Shown here one piece after another: positions 34,894 to 46,723 of a stretch of 64,000 bases of DNA (positions are counted from its first letter, which is position 1; every line of letters starts with the position of its first letter). Position numbers and translations under genes: made by a program. Source of the stretch: Strongyloides papillosus (Eukaryota > Nematoda > Chromadorea > Rhabditida > Strongyloididae). Below the pieces are notes generated by a model that did no database searches, was not told where the DNA came from, and saw nothing but the letters and a program-made list of their open reading frames with translations. The stretch is taken from contig SRSI01000006.1 of the NCBI GenBank assembly GCA_005656395.1, positions 248,001-312,000 on the forward strand, in the 5' to 3' direction.

Positions 34894-34999
34894 TGATAAA
34901 TTACAGCAGCTTTTGTGATAACATAATAAAATTAAAGCTAAAACGATCATAAATAACAGAATAATAATTTAAAACAGTCCTAATACCATTTATTGATAA
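34894..34999. promoter_or_regulatory. Cluster of three TGATAA (GATA-factor) sites
   Basis: TGATAA occurs at 34894-34899, 34916-34921 and 34994-34999, 89-194 bp upstream of the start of the CUB/mucin-like gene. In nematodes TGATAA is the binding site of the intestinal GATA factor ELT-2. At this base composition a single site is unremarkable; three in 106 bp upstream of a secreted-protein gene is suggestive. I otherwise see nothing in the 322-bp gap 34766-35087. Confidence 0.4.
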
Positions 35000-35087
35000 G
35001 ATAAAATTGATAGTACTTAATTTTATTAATAATTGTTATATTAAAGTTTAACATTTTGATGATTTATGTGCTTTTAATTCAATAAAA

Positions 35088-36796
35088 ATGATTTTTCCAG
35101 TAAAATTAATTTTCTTGTTCATCAATTTGTTATTATTTAAAGTTTTTTCACAATCAACTACACCTTTAGAAAGTACTTCTAATTCTGCAATTATTACTAC
35201 TGAAATAACTTCTACTGAAATAATTTCTACTGACAAGGTTTCTACTGACAATGTCTCTACTAACGTTGGTTCTACTGAAACAAGTACTAACAGTTTAGGT
35301 ATAAAGATATTTTTTGTTTCATTACATTTTTTTTTCTAGATTTAACGACAACATCATATGTTGTTAAAGATATATTTGCCGATTTTGTTATGTCATGCGA
35401 CAATTCAACATGTGTATACACTATTCAATCTCCTGCTTTATCGGAAGAGTGGACTAATCAGTTAAACATGGCAAAAAATATAACAAACAAAGATAAAGAA
35501 GTTTACGATAATGATAATTCAATTTTAAATAGTTATAAAACCAAAAGTGATGAATTATGCAATTTAACTCAATACAGTAATGAATACAATGAACTTTACG
35601 AAATATTTTCAAAGCTTCAAACAGATATAACTAAATTTAATGAAAATTACAACAATTTAAGTCAATCTTACATGAACCTAACTAAATATTTTAATGATTT
35701 TCCAACATATAATTGTTATTACTATTGTAAAAACTATACTCCACAAAAAACTAGTACAACATCCACAGTTTCTCCAACAACATATTTTGACCCATGTAAC
35801 ACACAATCATGTGAAGCAGATATAAATGGTGAAAATTATAATGGAGTATGTGTTAGAAAAGGATTATCTTCATATTGCGAATGTCCAGGAAATCTTGATC
35901 CATACAACAATTGTGGAAATGTTGGATGTTATTCGACAACAAGTGGTAAACCCGATATGTTACTAAATGGACCAATTTGGTCTCCAGGTTATCTTGGTCA
36001 ATTAACTTCAAATACCACATACTCAAGTGGAATAACATGTAATTGGCAAATTAAAAACATTATTAATGTAGAAAATTTAACATTAGATGTAAACAAATTT
36101 AACTTAGCTGATGGAAGTAGTTTAACTATTTCAACAGATATAATGAGTATATCTTTTACTAATGCCTATGATATTGATAGTATTAGAAGCACAATAACTT
36201 CAATTATTCAAGGTGCATCATTTATAAAACTTAAGTTTAAATCAGGGAAAAACGTAACTCCTGACTCTCAATATTATTTTGATTTATACCTTAGTGGTAC
36301 TAACCCAACTACAACGACAAAAAAAGCTCCAACAACACAATCATCACAATATACTTCAACACAAGATGACTGTAATGGTTATTGGGTCACAGTTGATTAT
36401 TTATCAGAAGATGGCATTTCCTCACAATCTACAATACCCCCTACATCTTCACAGAGTTCATCTGAAAGTACTTCCTTTTCCCCACAAATTTCAACAAATC
36501 CTACCACTTCACAGAGTTCATTTGAAAGTACTTCTTCATCACAAATCTCTACTTCAACACAAAAATCAACTAAACGAATATGCATTACTACAGCAGCAAC
36601 AACACCTATTAGTACTCCTTATGAATCAACTTCATCAGCTTCGTCAATTTCATCAGCTCCATCAGTCTCATCAGCTTCATCAGCTCCATCAGTTTCATCA
36701 GCTCCATCAGTTTCATCAGCTCCATCAGTTTCATCAGCTCCATCAGCTTCACCAACTTCATCAAGTTCAACAACAACTCAATCTAATCCAATATAA
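35088..36796 (+). CDS. Secreted CUB/EGF-like protein with mucin-like tail, two exons
   Basis: Exon 1 (35088-35298) and exon 2 (35340-36796) join in phase 1 across a 41-nt intron, giving 555 residues. The order is: signal peptide (LIFLFINLLLFKVFS); a Ser/Thr-rich linker with repeated STEII/STDKVSTDN units; a helical region with many N-glycosylation sites (about 100-215); an EGF-like Cys motif (CNTQSC...GVCVRKGLSSYCEC) at about 232-265; a CUB domain (GPIWSPGYLGQL, ITCNWQIKN, FIKLKFKSGKN) at about 280-400; and a Ser/Thr/Pro-rich tail with SSAPSV repeats. No membrane anchor is seen. This layout is common in secreted nematode intestinal or pharyngeal proteins. TGATAA sites lie upstream. Confidence 0.85.
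36640..36770 (+). repeat. 18-nt tandem repeat coding SSAPSV units
   Basis: Inside the mucin-like tail, units of TCATCAGCTCCATCAGTT recur with small changes, each encoding Ser-Ala-Pro-Ser-Val-Ser. About six copies in a row are nearly identical at the nucleotide level, which indicates recent expansion and likely length variation between individuals. Confidence 0.85.
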
Positions 36797-38279
36797 TAAA
36801 GATCAACTTTACAACAAACATTACTAATTAAATAGTAAAAAAAAATTATATACAATTATCTATATAATTTTAACCCTTTAATATTGAATTTGGTATTAAC
36901 TTTAAGCAATTAAAATATAAATTAAATTTTAAAAAATAATTAATAATAAAAAATTATATCAATTTTAGTAATAACAATAAATCATATCCTGTGATTGTCA
37001 ATGTAATTCTATGATCAAAAATAATTTTGACACAAAGAAAACATCCTAAACAAATAGTAGGTATGATATGTAAATAAATTGATCCCAGTTTAAGTTATTT
37101 ATAATTTCTTGTATATCAATAAAAAATTAGTAACATTTTTAGCAACAAGACTATCAAAAATTGTATGTAAGATATAAAAAATGTACTAAAATATACTTAA
37201 TTGTTTTCAATTGGTAAAATTATATTTTGTCAAAAGATAAAGAGTATAGTATAATTTTACTTCTTCATAATATTAACTCGAGAATTAACTGTTCTGTTTT
37301 CGCATTTAAGGTAAAATTTCCCAAAAGTCACTATTCAACTCTTAATCATTGCACTTGGCGCAATCAATCTTCACTTGTAAATAACTTTTCATACAACTTA
37401 TCATAAATCATTTTTAACATGGTTAATTAAATTCATACAATTACTTATTTAATTTAAAACTTTTATATTTTTAAAAGTAATTGTGATCAACCAAAATTTA
37501 CTAAGAATTTATTGAATGTACAAAATGAATATTTTTCTAAGTTTAATGACAATAGATTATTTATCAAATAATGTTCATTTAAATGCAAAATTCTGTGTAT
37601 GTTACATCCTTAATTTTAGTACATACGACATCATAAATTGACAATAGTTTGTAAAATTTATTTAAATAATGTACACATAATTTTCAAACCTGTTAATGTT
37701 AAAAATATTTAATTATATCGTATAATTAAATAACAAGCAGTTTGAATACATTTTCTTACATTCCTCTTGATAATGGCAATAAAAGATTTTTTTAAACATT
37801 ATTAATTATTTCATATAAATAAACTACTTCCAATACAAACTACTATATTTACAATGTTTGAAAACACATTAATAAAAAACTTTTTACTATGAAAATTTAA
37901 TTAAAAAAATTGTCACAAAATAAAACACAACGTTAATTTTTAAATTTTATGACAATAAATAAAAGAAAATTTTGACTAGTAATGAGAATTAACAACTGGT
38001 ATACAATTTAAAAAATATTTCCATCAGCTTTTACTAAAAAAAAGTAAAAATGTTTATTTACAGACCTACAACCATATATTTACAAATATATCACACAAAA
38101 TTTTTCTAAATGAGGAGAACGTTAATTCTCATGTCTTTGAACGATTATAACAATAGCACGAAATTCCAAAAGCATATCGTCTATATTAAAAGACTTTCTA
38201 CTAGAGTATACATTTATAAATAATTATCCCGCGCTTGAGAAATTGTTCAATTCTTACAGAAAGAAGCAGTAGTAAAGTC
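36797..38279. other. AT-rich spacer, 1.5 kb
   Basis: No gene that I can support. A pocket of higher GC at about 37340-37375 (TTGCACTTGGCGCAATC) precedes RFC1 by 900 bp. A GCGC-bearing GTCCCGCGC-like patch is seen only at 38226-38236, just before the RFC1 start. Confidence 0.5.
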
Positions 38280-40619
38280 ATGTCTTCTGAAATAAAAGAT
38301 AGATCCAAAAAAAGAAAAAAGATTTCTATTGAGTCAGATGACGATGATATTTTAGAAAGTCCAGTTATTCAGAAAAGTAAGAAAAAAATCCCTAAGATTA
38401 CTAAGATTGAATCAGAAGATGGCGAAATTGTAAGTTTGCACACTATCAAATTATTTATATTTTTATTTTAGGATGAAGGAGATCTTGATGCTATCCGGAA
38501 GTCTTTTAAAAATAGTAAGGAAAAAAAGTCTCCTAAAAGTAAAAAGCAAAAGAATAACGACGCTGGACAAACAAAACTTGAATTTTTTATAAGTAAAGAT
38601 AAATCAGTGGAAAATAAAGAAAAAAACAAGCAAAATAGTGGATTAAAGAGTATATCTGTGACGGATTATTTTTCCAGGTCTAAAGATACTAAAAACACTA
38701 CTACACTAAATGATACAATTGAAATTGTAGATGACGACGTTCTTGCTGATTCACAGAAAGAAGTTGAAAACATTGAAGATAAAAAGAAGCCTTCTCAGAT
38801 GAAAGATTCACCAAGAAAGAGATCCAGTAAAAATGAATTGTCTGGTGAAGATATACCAGTCGTTAAAAAGGCAACTAGAGAGTCTAAGTCTAAGCTAGCA
38901 GATACAAATGTTAATGTTACTAGAAGCGGTGAAACTAACAAACCTATAACACAAAAAAATAAAGTATCTCCTAAGAAAACAATTAAAGAAGAAGTAATTA
39001 AGCCACCGAAATCTATTTCAAATAAAAAATTGCCTAAAGACCAACTTTGGGTAGATAAATATACTCCAAAAACTTTAAAAGAACTAGTAAATCAACAGAC
39101 AGATAAAAGTCAAGCTAATAAACTTCTTAATTGGCTTAAAGAATGGTATAAAAATAATCTCGGTGAAAATAAAAATGTTAAAAAAGTTAAACCAACTGGA
39201 ATGGCAGCAAAAAGTGATGGAGTAGCTTTCAAGGCAGCACTTCTGTCTGGACCACCAGGTGTAGGTAAAACTACTTGTGCCACGCTAGTTTGTAAAGAAC
39301 TAGGATTAAATTATGTACAGTTAAATGCTTCTGATTCAAGAGGAAAAAAAGTTTTGCAAGAAAAAATTGAAGAGTTTCTGCAAACAAAAACTATAAATTC
39401 TTTCTTTAAATCTTCAAAAAGTAAAGATAAAAGTAGTAGTAAATTGGAGCAAGTTCTTATTATGGATGAAGTCGATGGAATGAGTGGAAGTGATGATAGA
39501 GCTGGAATTAGTGAATTAATACTAATGATAAAAAATACTAAAATTCCAATAATATGTATATGTAACGACAGATTTAACAGGAAAATATCATCCCTAGCAA
39601 ATCATTGCTTTGATTTAAGATTTGCAAAACCAACTGTTAATCAAGTTAGAGCAAGGTTGATGACTATTGCTTCAAATGAAGGCATGAAAATACCACTAGA
39701 AAAAATGTCGAATGTTGTGGAAGCTTCCAATCTTGATATTCGTCAATCAATTTACAACTTACAGTTGATGAAATTTAGTGGTGACACAAAGGATTTAAAC
39801 TCAAAGGATACTGATATCAATATTTTCGATGCTGCTAGACAAATATTAGACCCAAGAACATCACTTTTGGACAGAAGACGTCTTTATTTTACTGATTATA
39901 GTATCATGCCATTATTCATTCAACAAAATTATGTAAACATCGAACCTGTGAAGTTAAATAAAAAGGAAACACTGAAGGCTCTGAGCAAAAGTGCCAGTGT
40001 TTTATCAGATGTTGATGTATTTGAAAGACAAATCCGTACTAATCAAGATTGGGCGCTTTTAAGTGACCAATGCACATTTGCTGGTTATCTTGTACCAAGT
40101 TATATGCAAGGATATCTATCTGATCAAATTTCTTTTCCAACACATTTAGGGAAGCTGTCAACCACCAACAAACGTTACAGGATGGCAAGTCAATTGGCTT
40201 TTCATATGTCGACAAAATTAACAGTCGATACAACTACTCTAGTAACAGAGATACTACCATTATTGAGAAAACAATTAGCAGAACCACTGATTAATAAAGG
40301 AGTTGATGGAATTCAGGAAGTAATTGACCTTTATAATCAGTATTCCCTTACAAAGGAGGACCATGAATTTATCACAGAATTAACTGATTGGAGTAACTCT
40401 GAAGAAATTGAAAAGAGTATTCCATCAAAAGTAAAAGCTGCTTTTACTAGAGCACTAAATAAGGAAGACAGAAAACTTCCTTATGCTGATTTAGAAAATG
40501 ATGTTATCAAAGTTGGGAGAAATAAAAAGAATTCCAAAAAAGAGGTTATCAAAGATGAAGACTCTCAAGATGGTAGTAGTGAAGATGAAAGTCAAATCGT
40601 ACCCGAATTTGATTACTAA
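38280..40619 (+). CDS. rfc-1: Replication factor C large subunit (RFC1) lacking BRCT
   Basis: Large ATPase subunit of the clamp loader that opens and loads PCNA. Exon 1 (38280-38429) and exon 2 (38472-40619) join in phase 0 across a 42-nt intron, giving 765 residues. The Lys-rich N terminus contains QTKLEFFI, close to a PCNA-binding PIP box, and VTDYFSRS. The RFC core begins LWVDKYTPKTLKELV, with Walker A GPPGVGKTT (about 310-318), Walker B LIMDEVDGM (about 380-388), sensor 1 ICICNDRF, and RFC boxes through LRFAKPTVNQV and LDIRQSIYNLQ. The RFC1 C-terminal domain follows. The BRCT domain found before the AAA+ core in human and yeast RFC1 is absent; the corresponding stretch is low-complexity basic sequence. 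Shorter than human RFC1 (1148). Confidence 0.95.
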
Positions 40620-41371
40620 TTATAACTTTTTCATGTAAATATATTTTATTGATCATAAACTTTCCAATTGAATTATGTGTTAGAAAATAAACAAATGAGA
40701 AGTATTTTTCGTTCTATTTTAAACGCACTTTAAATAATACGTGTACTTTTACATTAAAAGTTTAACTAAAATTTAAGCTTTTAAACTTAAAAATTAAATA
40801 TATTGTATCACAAAAGATATTTTAAAATTACTATTTCCACGAAAATTTAGAAAACTCCGGGTGTGGTGATTCAATTAACTGATATTTTAAATGAACTGAT
40901 AGATGTAAAAAAACTACATTGTCCAGAAAAGTTTCTTGTTTCTTCTCAAAACAACCTATATTCGTTATTCCAAAAGTTGATTTATTTGGCATAAATTGTA
41001 TGTATAAGCAAAACGAATTTAGTATTGGACTTTTAATTTTTTACTTTTAATTATTCATTTGGTTAATCTAATGTTTTATAGATATTCCTATTTAAATTTT
41101 GTTGGAAATTATTTATTAATAACTTTATTTCTATAAAATTAGATTTCGTGTTTCGTATATATCTGAAGAATTATTAAAAAGAATAAAATGATAGTATGTT
41201 TTACAATGGAAATAATGTTATTTCGATTTTTAAAGATTTTTTTTCAGTAATTTTAAACTATATAAAGAACAATTGTTATTAAAGATGTAAAGTTTGAATG
41301 TAGGAAACATCTTATATCGGAAATATACGCATTTCTTGGAAACTTTTAGTCACCATATTTAGAATACCTTT
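40620..41371. other. AT-rich spacer, 0.75 kb
   Basis: Contains the RFC1 3' end and unremarkable AT-rich DNA up to the CTTT target-site copy at 41368-41371. No gene seen. Confidence 0.6.
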
Positions 41372-42949
41372 CACACCGGTAAGATGACCGGATTTTATGC
41401 TTTTTCGCGCATTTTGACGGGTAGAGACGTATTTTTATAACTTTAGGGCGCATCGTAAAAGTGATATTAAAACATTTTGTATTGTTATTTTTATTAAAAA
41501 TTAGGTATTATACATTTTTAAAAATTCAAAAATTCCAATTTTAAAGGTGTTTTTCACCTCAAAAAATACCCAAAAATGGCACTTTTTGGGACTTTACAGG
41601 AGCTATCACGAGATTTCAAAAAATATGGGACAGATGTCATTCGATTCGTGAACTTCTTATCTATAGCATATTTTTTTTTCAGAGGATGTTTTACGACTGG
41701 GAAAAAAGTTATGAGGCAAAAAGTAAGTTTACCTCAAAAAGTACCAAATTTTATCGTAAAAATGATAAAAAATAATTGTTAAAATTATAAAACATACTTA
41801 AAATTAAAAATATATATTATAAAACTTTTAAAGAATGCAAGCAAATAAAAAAAGCAAACAATAAACATATAAAAAATGCCAACAGGCTCTTTATCAAAAC
41901 AAAGTGATTTTTGACTAAAAATGCCAACAATTGTTAGCTATAAAGGCATAAACAATTAATTTTTCTTAACTATTTGATTTATTTACCTATCTCAATATGC
42001 CTAGAAAAATAAAATTTGCTTTATTAAGATTTAAAACTAGCTGTCTCAATTTAAATATGCTAATGGACAAACAAAAAAAAGAAATGAACTTTTTAAAAGC
42101 CTTAGGACTTTTTATATAAGTTCTAATTATGCATTACTGATGAATTAACAAAATGTTTTGAATATCTACATTTAAAGTTTGAAGAATCTTTGCAAACATT
42201 TAACTTTAACTAAAAAATTCTTTGTATTACCGAAATATCATATATTTGATGGATCATTTAGTTAAATTTATTGGTGATTATGGGACTTTTTGGTATTTCA
42301 GTGAGCAAGAAATTAAAGGTTTATATGCTTGGCTTAAGAATTACTCAATTAGTTTTCATTATAAAAATTATAATACCACAAAACAATAAAAAAAATGTTT
42401 TATTTAATGGGAATAACGAATAATTATCATGACTTAGAAATTGGTAATACTTTCAAAATTTCCTCGTTTTTCTTACTTTTATATACTAAGTATCTAAAAT
42501 TAAATAAAAATACTAAGGAAAATTACGTAAAAACTATTTTTTCGTTCTTTATTATTAAAAATTTGGTACTTTTTGAGGTAAAATTACTTTTTGCCTCATA
42601 ACTTTTTTCCCAGTCGTAAAACATGCTTTAAAAAAAAAATATGTTATAGATAAGAAGTTTAGGAACCGAATGACATCTATCTCATATTTTTTGAAAACTC
42701 GTGGTAGCTCCTGTAAAGTCCCAAAAAGTGCCATTTTTGGGTATTTTTTGAGGTAAAAAACACCTTCAAAATTAAAATTTTTGAATTTTTAAAAAAGCAT
42801 ACTACCTAATTTTTAATAAAAATAACAATTGAAAAAATTTTAATATTACTTTTACGGTGCGCCTCGAAGATATGAGATTTTACAAAAACGACGCGGAAAA
42901 GCGTCATTTATGCAAAATCCCGTTTTTAATACTACGCGTTAGCGGTGTG
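41372..42949. mobile_element. 1.58-kb DNA transposon with ~400-bp inverted repeats
   Basis: The ends read CACACCG(G/C)TAA inward on both sides. The two arms (about 41372-41770 and 42560-42949) are inverted copies, diverged but alignable along their length. Shared blocks include GGCGCA(T/C)CGTAAAAGT, TTATTAAAAATTAGGTA, GGTGTTTTT.ACCTC, GGCACTTTTTGGGACTTTAC, and the GTTATGAGGCAAAAAGTAA segment at the inner end. CTTT flanks the element on both sides (41368-41371 and 42950-42953), a probable 4-bp target duplication. The 68-codon frames inside the arms (41576-41782, 42395-42601) are by-products of the repeat. The centre keeps a possible transposase fragment. Confidence 0.85.
42249..42389 (+). pseudogene. 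Probable decayed transposase fragment inside the element
   Basis: An open stretch of 46 codons encodes MDHLVKFIGDYG, then FWYFSEQEIKGLYAWLKN. The order 'H-x-V-x-F-x(3)-YGT ... FSEQ-x-I ... LxN' resembles the C-terminal end of transposases of several cut-and-paste families. Just upstream another frame reads LPKYHIF, so a frameshift probably separates parts of the old gene. No complete catalytic domain remains between the two arms. It sits centrally between the inverted repeats on the plus strand. Confidence 0.4.
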
Positions 42950-43267
42950 CTTTATATTATTTTACATTCACATATATAATGTTGCAAATTACACTTGTGC
43001 AATAATTACTAACTATCTACTGTCAGTATGTTTTTCGCACTGAGATTCTTGGGAAAAACAGAGAGTAAAACTTTAAAATAAATTAACCAGAAATTTGATA
43101 TTTATGAAAATAACAGTTTTTTTTCTTTAAGAGTTTATTTATATCTAAGTATATCGTGTTTATTCTCTACAACGCTTTCCATGAAATTGATTTTATTATT
43201 TTTACTTCAGTAGTTTTTTAAATATTTCTCATTAATATTTTTATTATTTAGTACTATACATAATAAA
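42950..43267. other. Spacer, 318 bp
   Basis: Promoter side of the RBM5/10-like gene. An ATTATTTAG about 17 nt before the ATG is a candidate spliced-leader acceptor. Otherwise I see nothing. Confidence 0.55.
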
Positions 43268-44875
43268 ATGTCTTATCATCAGTATTCCAGTGAGGTTAGA
43301 TCTAGTGATTGGATATGTTTAGAATGTACTACTAATTGCCATGCAAATAGAAAAATTTGCTTTAAATGTCCTACAACATATGAAGACAATGTAAAAAAAG
43401 AAAGAGATGGGTGTTTTTTTGTGGGATCAAATGTTTCGGATACATTAATTATTAGAAATTTACCAAACCGTAAAATTCAAGAAAGTGAAATTATAAAACT
43501 TTTAAGTAAAAATCAGATGCAAGTTAAAAAAGTGTTTTTTGAACCTAAAGGTAACTATTGCTTTATTCAATATGAGACTGAAAAGTTGGCAAAAGAAATG
43601 ATGAATGTTATTATGAAACGTGGTTTACATATTGACGATCGTCATGCTTTACTTCCAGCATATTCAGCAATATCCATGAATAAAGTTTTAGAGCTTGATT
43701 ATCCATCAAGAGTCCGTTATACATACCAAGGTTGTCCAACAAATAAGTTTGATTGGGCTAATAAAACTGTACAAACCCGTCAACTAGCAATGAATGCACT
43801 TGGATCAGGACAAATGTGTAATTCAAATTTGCAAGATCACAGGAGTACTTTAGCTTCAGTTGAACCAGCTTATAATGTATCTATCGGTAGAACAATTCAA
43901 ACACCTTTTGGGACTTTTCATGTTTGTGAAGAACCTAATCCTAGAACATTCAGAAGACCTATAATGGGAGAAAAATACTTTATAGACCCTAAGACTAGTT
44001 TTCGATATGATCCTCATACAACATATTTCTTTGATCCCAATGAACGTATTTGGAAACTTTGGACAGAAAGATATCATACGTATATCCCTGTTGAGGGTGG
44101 TGATCAAAATTTAAAAAAACGACTACTTGAAGTAACAAAAAACCATCCAAATTTTGATTTGTCTCATTTTGCCAGTAAGTTAGAATCTTTATCAAAGCCA
44201 ATAAAAGAAGAAATTGGAGAAAGTGTTCCGAAAAACAAAAAGAAGCATAAGAATGTTGTAACACCACAAGCTGATATATCTACTAAAGAAGATGTTGTAA
44301 CACCCAAAAAAATCCCAATGTCTTTAAAAAATGCACCTCAAATTTGTATAAATATTGGATCATCATTAACACCATCTTCGGGACAAAATGTTACCCGACA
44401 GAGCAATCTATTTCAAAACGACGATGAGGATGAAGATATGGATATTGGTGAAGTTAGACCTTATAAAATTAAGCAAAAAGATGATTCGAAAAAATGGTTA
44501 CTTAAAAATCGTAATTCTTATACATATGATTCTAGAAAGGTTGTTCCTGTATCAACGGATATTCCATCACAAAGTAATTTTTCAAAACCAAATAATAACG
44601 ATTGTTTGGAAGATGATATAGATAAAGATATTGAAGATGGGAAATATGATTTTCTTCTACCTCAATTTTTCGAACATATTCGTGCTAGTATGATTGTTAA
44701 AAGTTTGGAAGATATTGAAAATAGTATTTTTTATAAAGATCCTATGGTTGTTGATTGGTCAGTATTTTGTTGCAATCTTTGCGGTTTAGAATTTAACAAT
44801 AAGAATGATTTAGTGGAACATATTATTGGAGATGTAATTCATAAAAGCAACATAGATAATATTGGAAAAGTTTAG
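43268..44875 (+). CDS. RBM5/RBM10-like RNA-binding splicing factor, reduced
   Basis: Single exon, 535 residues. In order: a RanBP2-type zinc finger (WICLECTTNCHANRKICFKC, about 15-34); an RRM (TLIIRNLPNRK ... GNYCFIQYET, about 58-130); an OCRE-like aromatic repeat (YFIDPKTSFRYDPHTTYFFD, then WKLWTERYHTYIP, about 238-277); a disordered acidic/Lys region; and a C-terminal C2H2 finger (CCNLCGLEFNNKNDLVEHI). This order is that of RBM5/RBM10, which regulate exon choice as spliceosome-associated factors. Relative to the vertebrate proteins it lacks the first RRM and the C-terminal G-patch. I see no exon for either within the flanking 300 bp. The gene is otherwise intact. Confidence 0.85.
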   Translation: MSYHQYSSEVRSSDWICLECTTNCHANRKICFKCPTTYEDNVKKERDGCFFVGSNVSDTLIIRNLPNRKIQESEIIKLLSKNQMQVKKVFFEPKGNYCFIQYETEKLAKEMMNVIMKRGLHIDDRHALLPAYSAISMNKVLELDYPSRVRYTYQGCPTNKFDWANKTVQTRQLAMNALGSGQMCNSNLQDHRSTLASVEPAYNVSIGRTIQTPFGTFHVCEEPNPRTFRRPIMGEKYFIDPKTSFRYDPHTTYFFDPNERIWKLWTERYHTYIPVEGGDQNLKKRLLEVTKNHPNFDLSHFASKLESLSKPIKEEIGESVPKNKKKHKNVVTPQADISTKEDVVTPKKIPMSLKNAPQICINIGSSLTPSSGQNVTRQSNLFQNDDEDEDMDIGEVRPYKIKQKDDSKKWLLKNRNSYTYDSRKVVPVSTDIPSQSNFSKPNNNDCLEDDIDKDIEDGKYDFLLPQFFEHIRASMIVKSLEDIENSIFYKDPMVVDWSVFCCNLCGLEFNNKNDLVEHIIGDVIHKSNIDNIGKV

Positions 44876-46464
<1,589 letters not shown>

Positions 46465-46723
46465 AGTAATATATATTTTTATTATTTAATTTAAAGAAAG
46501 TATTCCACAAAAATCTTGAAAATAAACGTTGTTTTTTGTTTTCAAATGTAAAAATTTGTAAAAAATTTTAGTTCATTACCGAGATCTTCATAGAAAACAC
46601 ACTCTGTAGAATTTTATTATTTTTTAAACATATTAAAAAATTATAATTGAAAAATAGAAATTAAAATCTAAGTTAATATACAAATTGGAAATTTTTATAA
46701 GTGAATTGTTTGTTGAGAAAAAA

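Noticed and set aside
36279..36827. 182-codon plus-strand His/Gln/Leu-rich frame
   Set aside because: Out-of-frame reading of the Ser/Thr/Pro repeat tail of the CUB/mucin gene.
41576..42601. Two 68-codon frames as genes
   Set aside because: They lie in the inverted arms of the transposon and are mostly mirror copies of repeat DNA.
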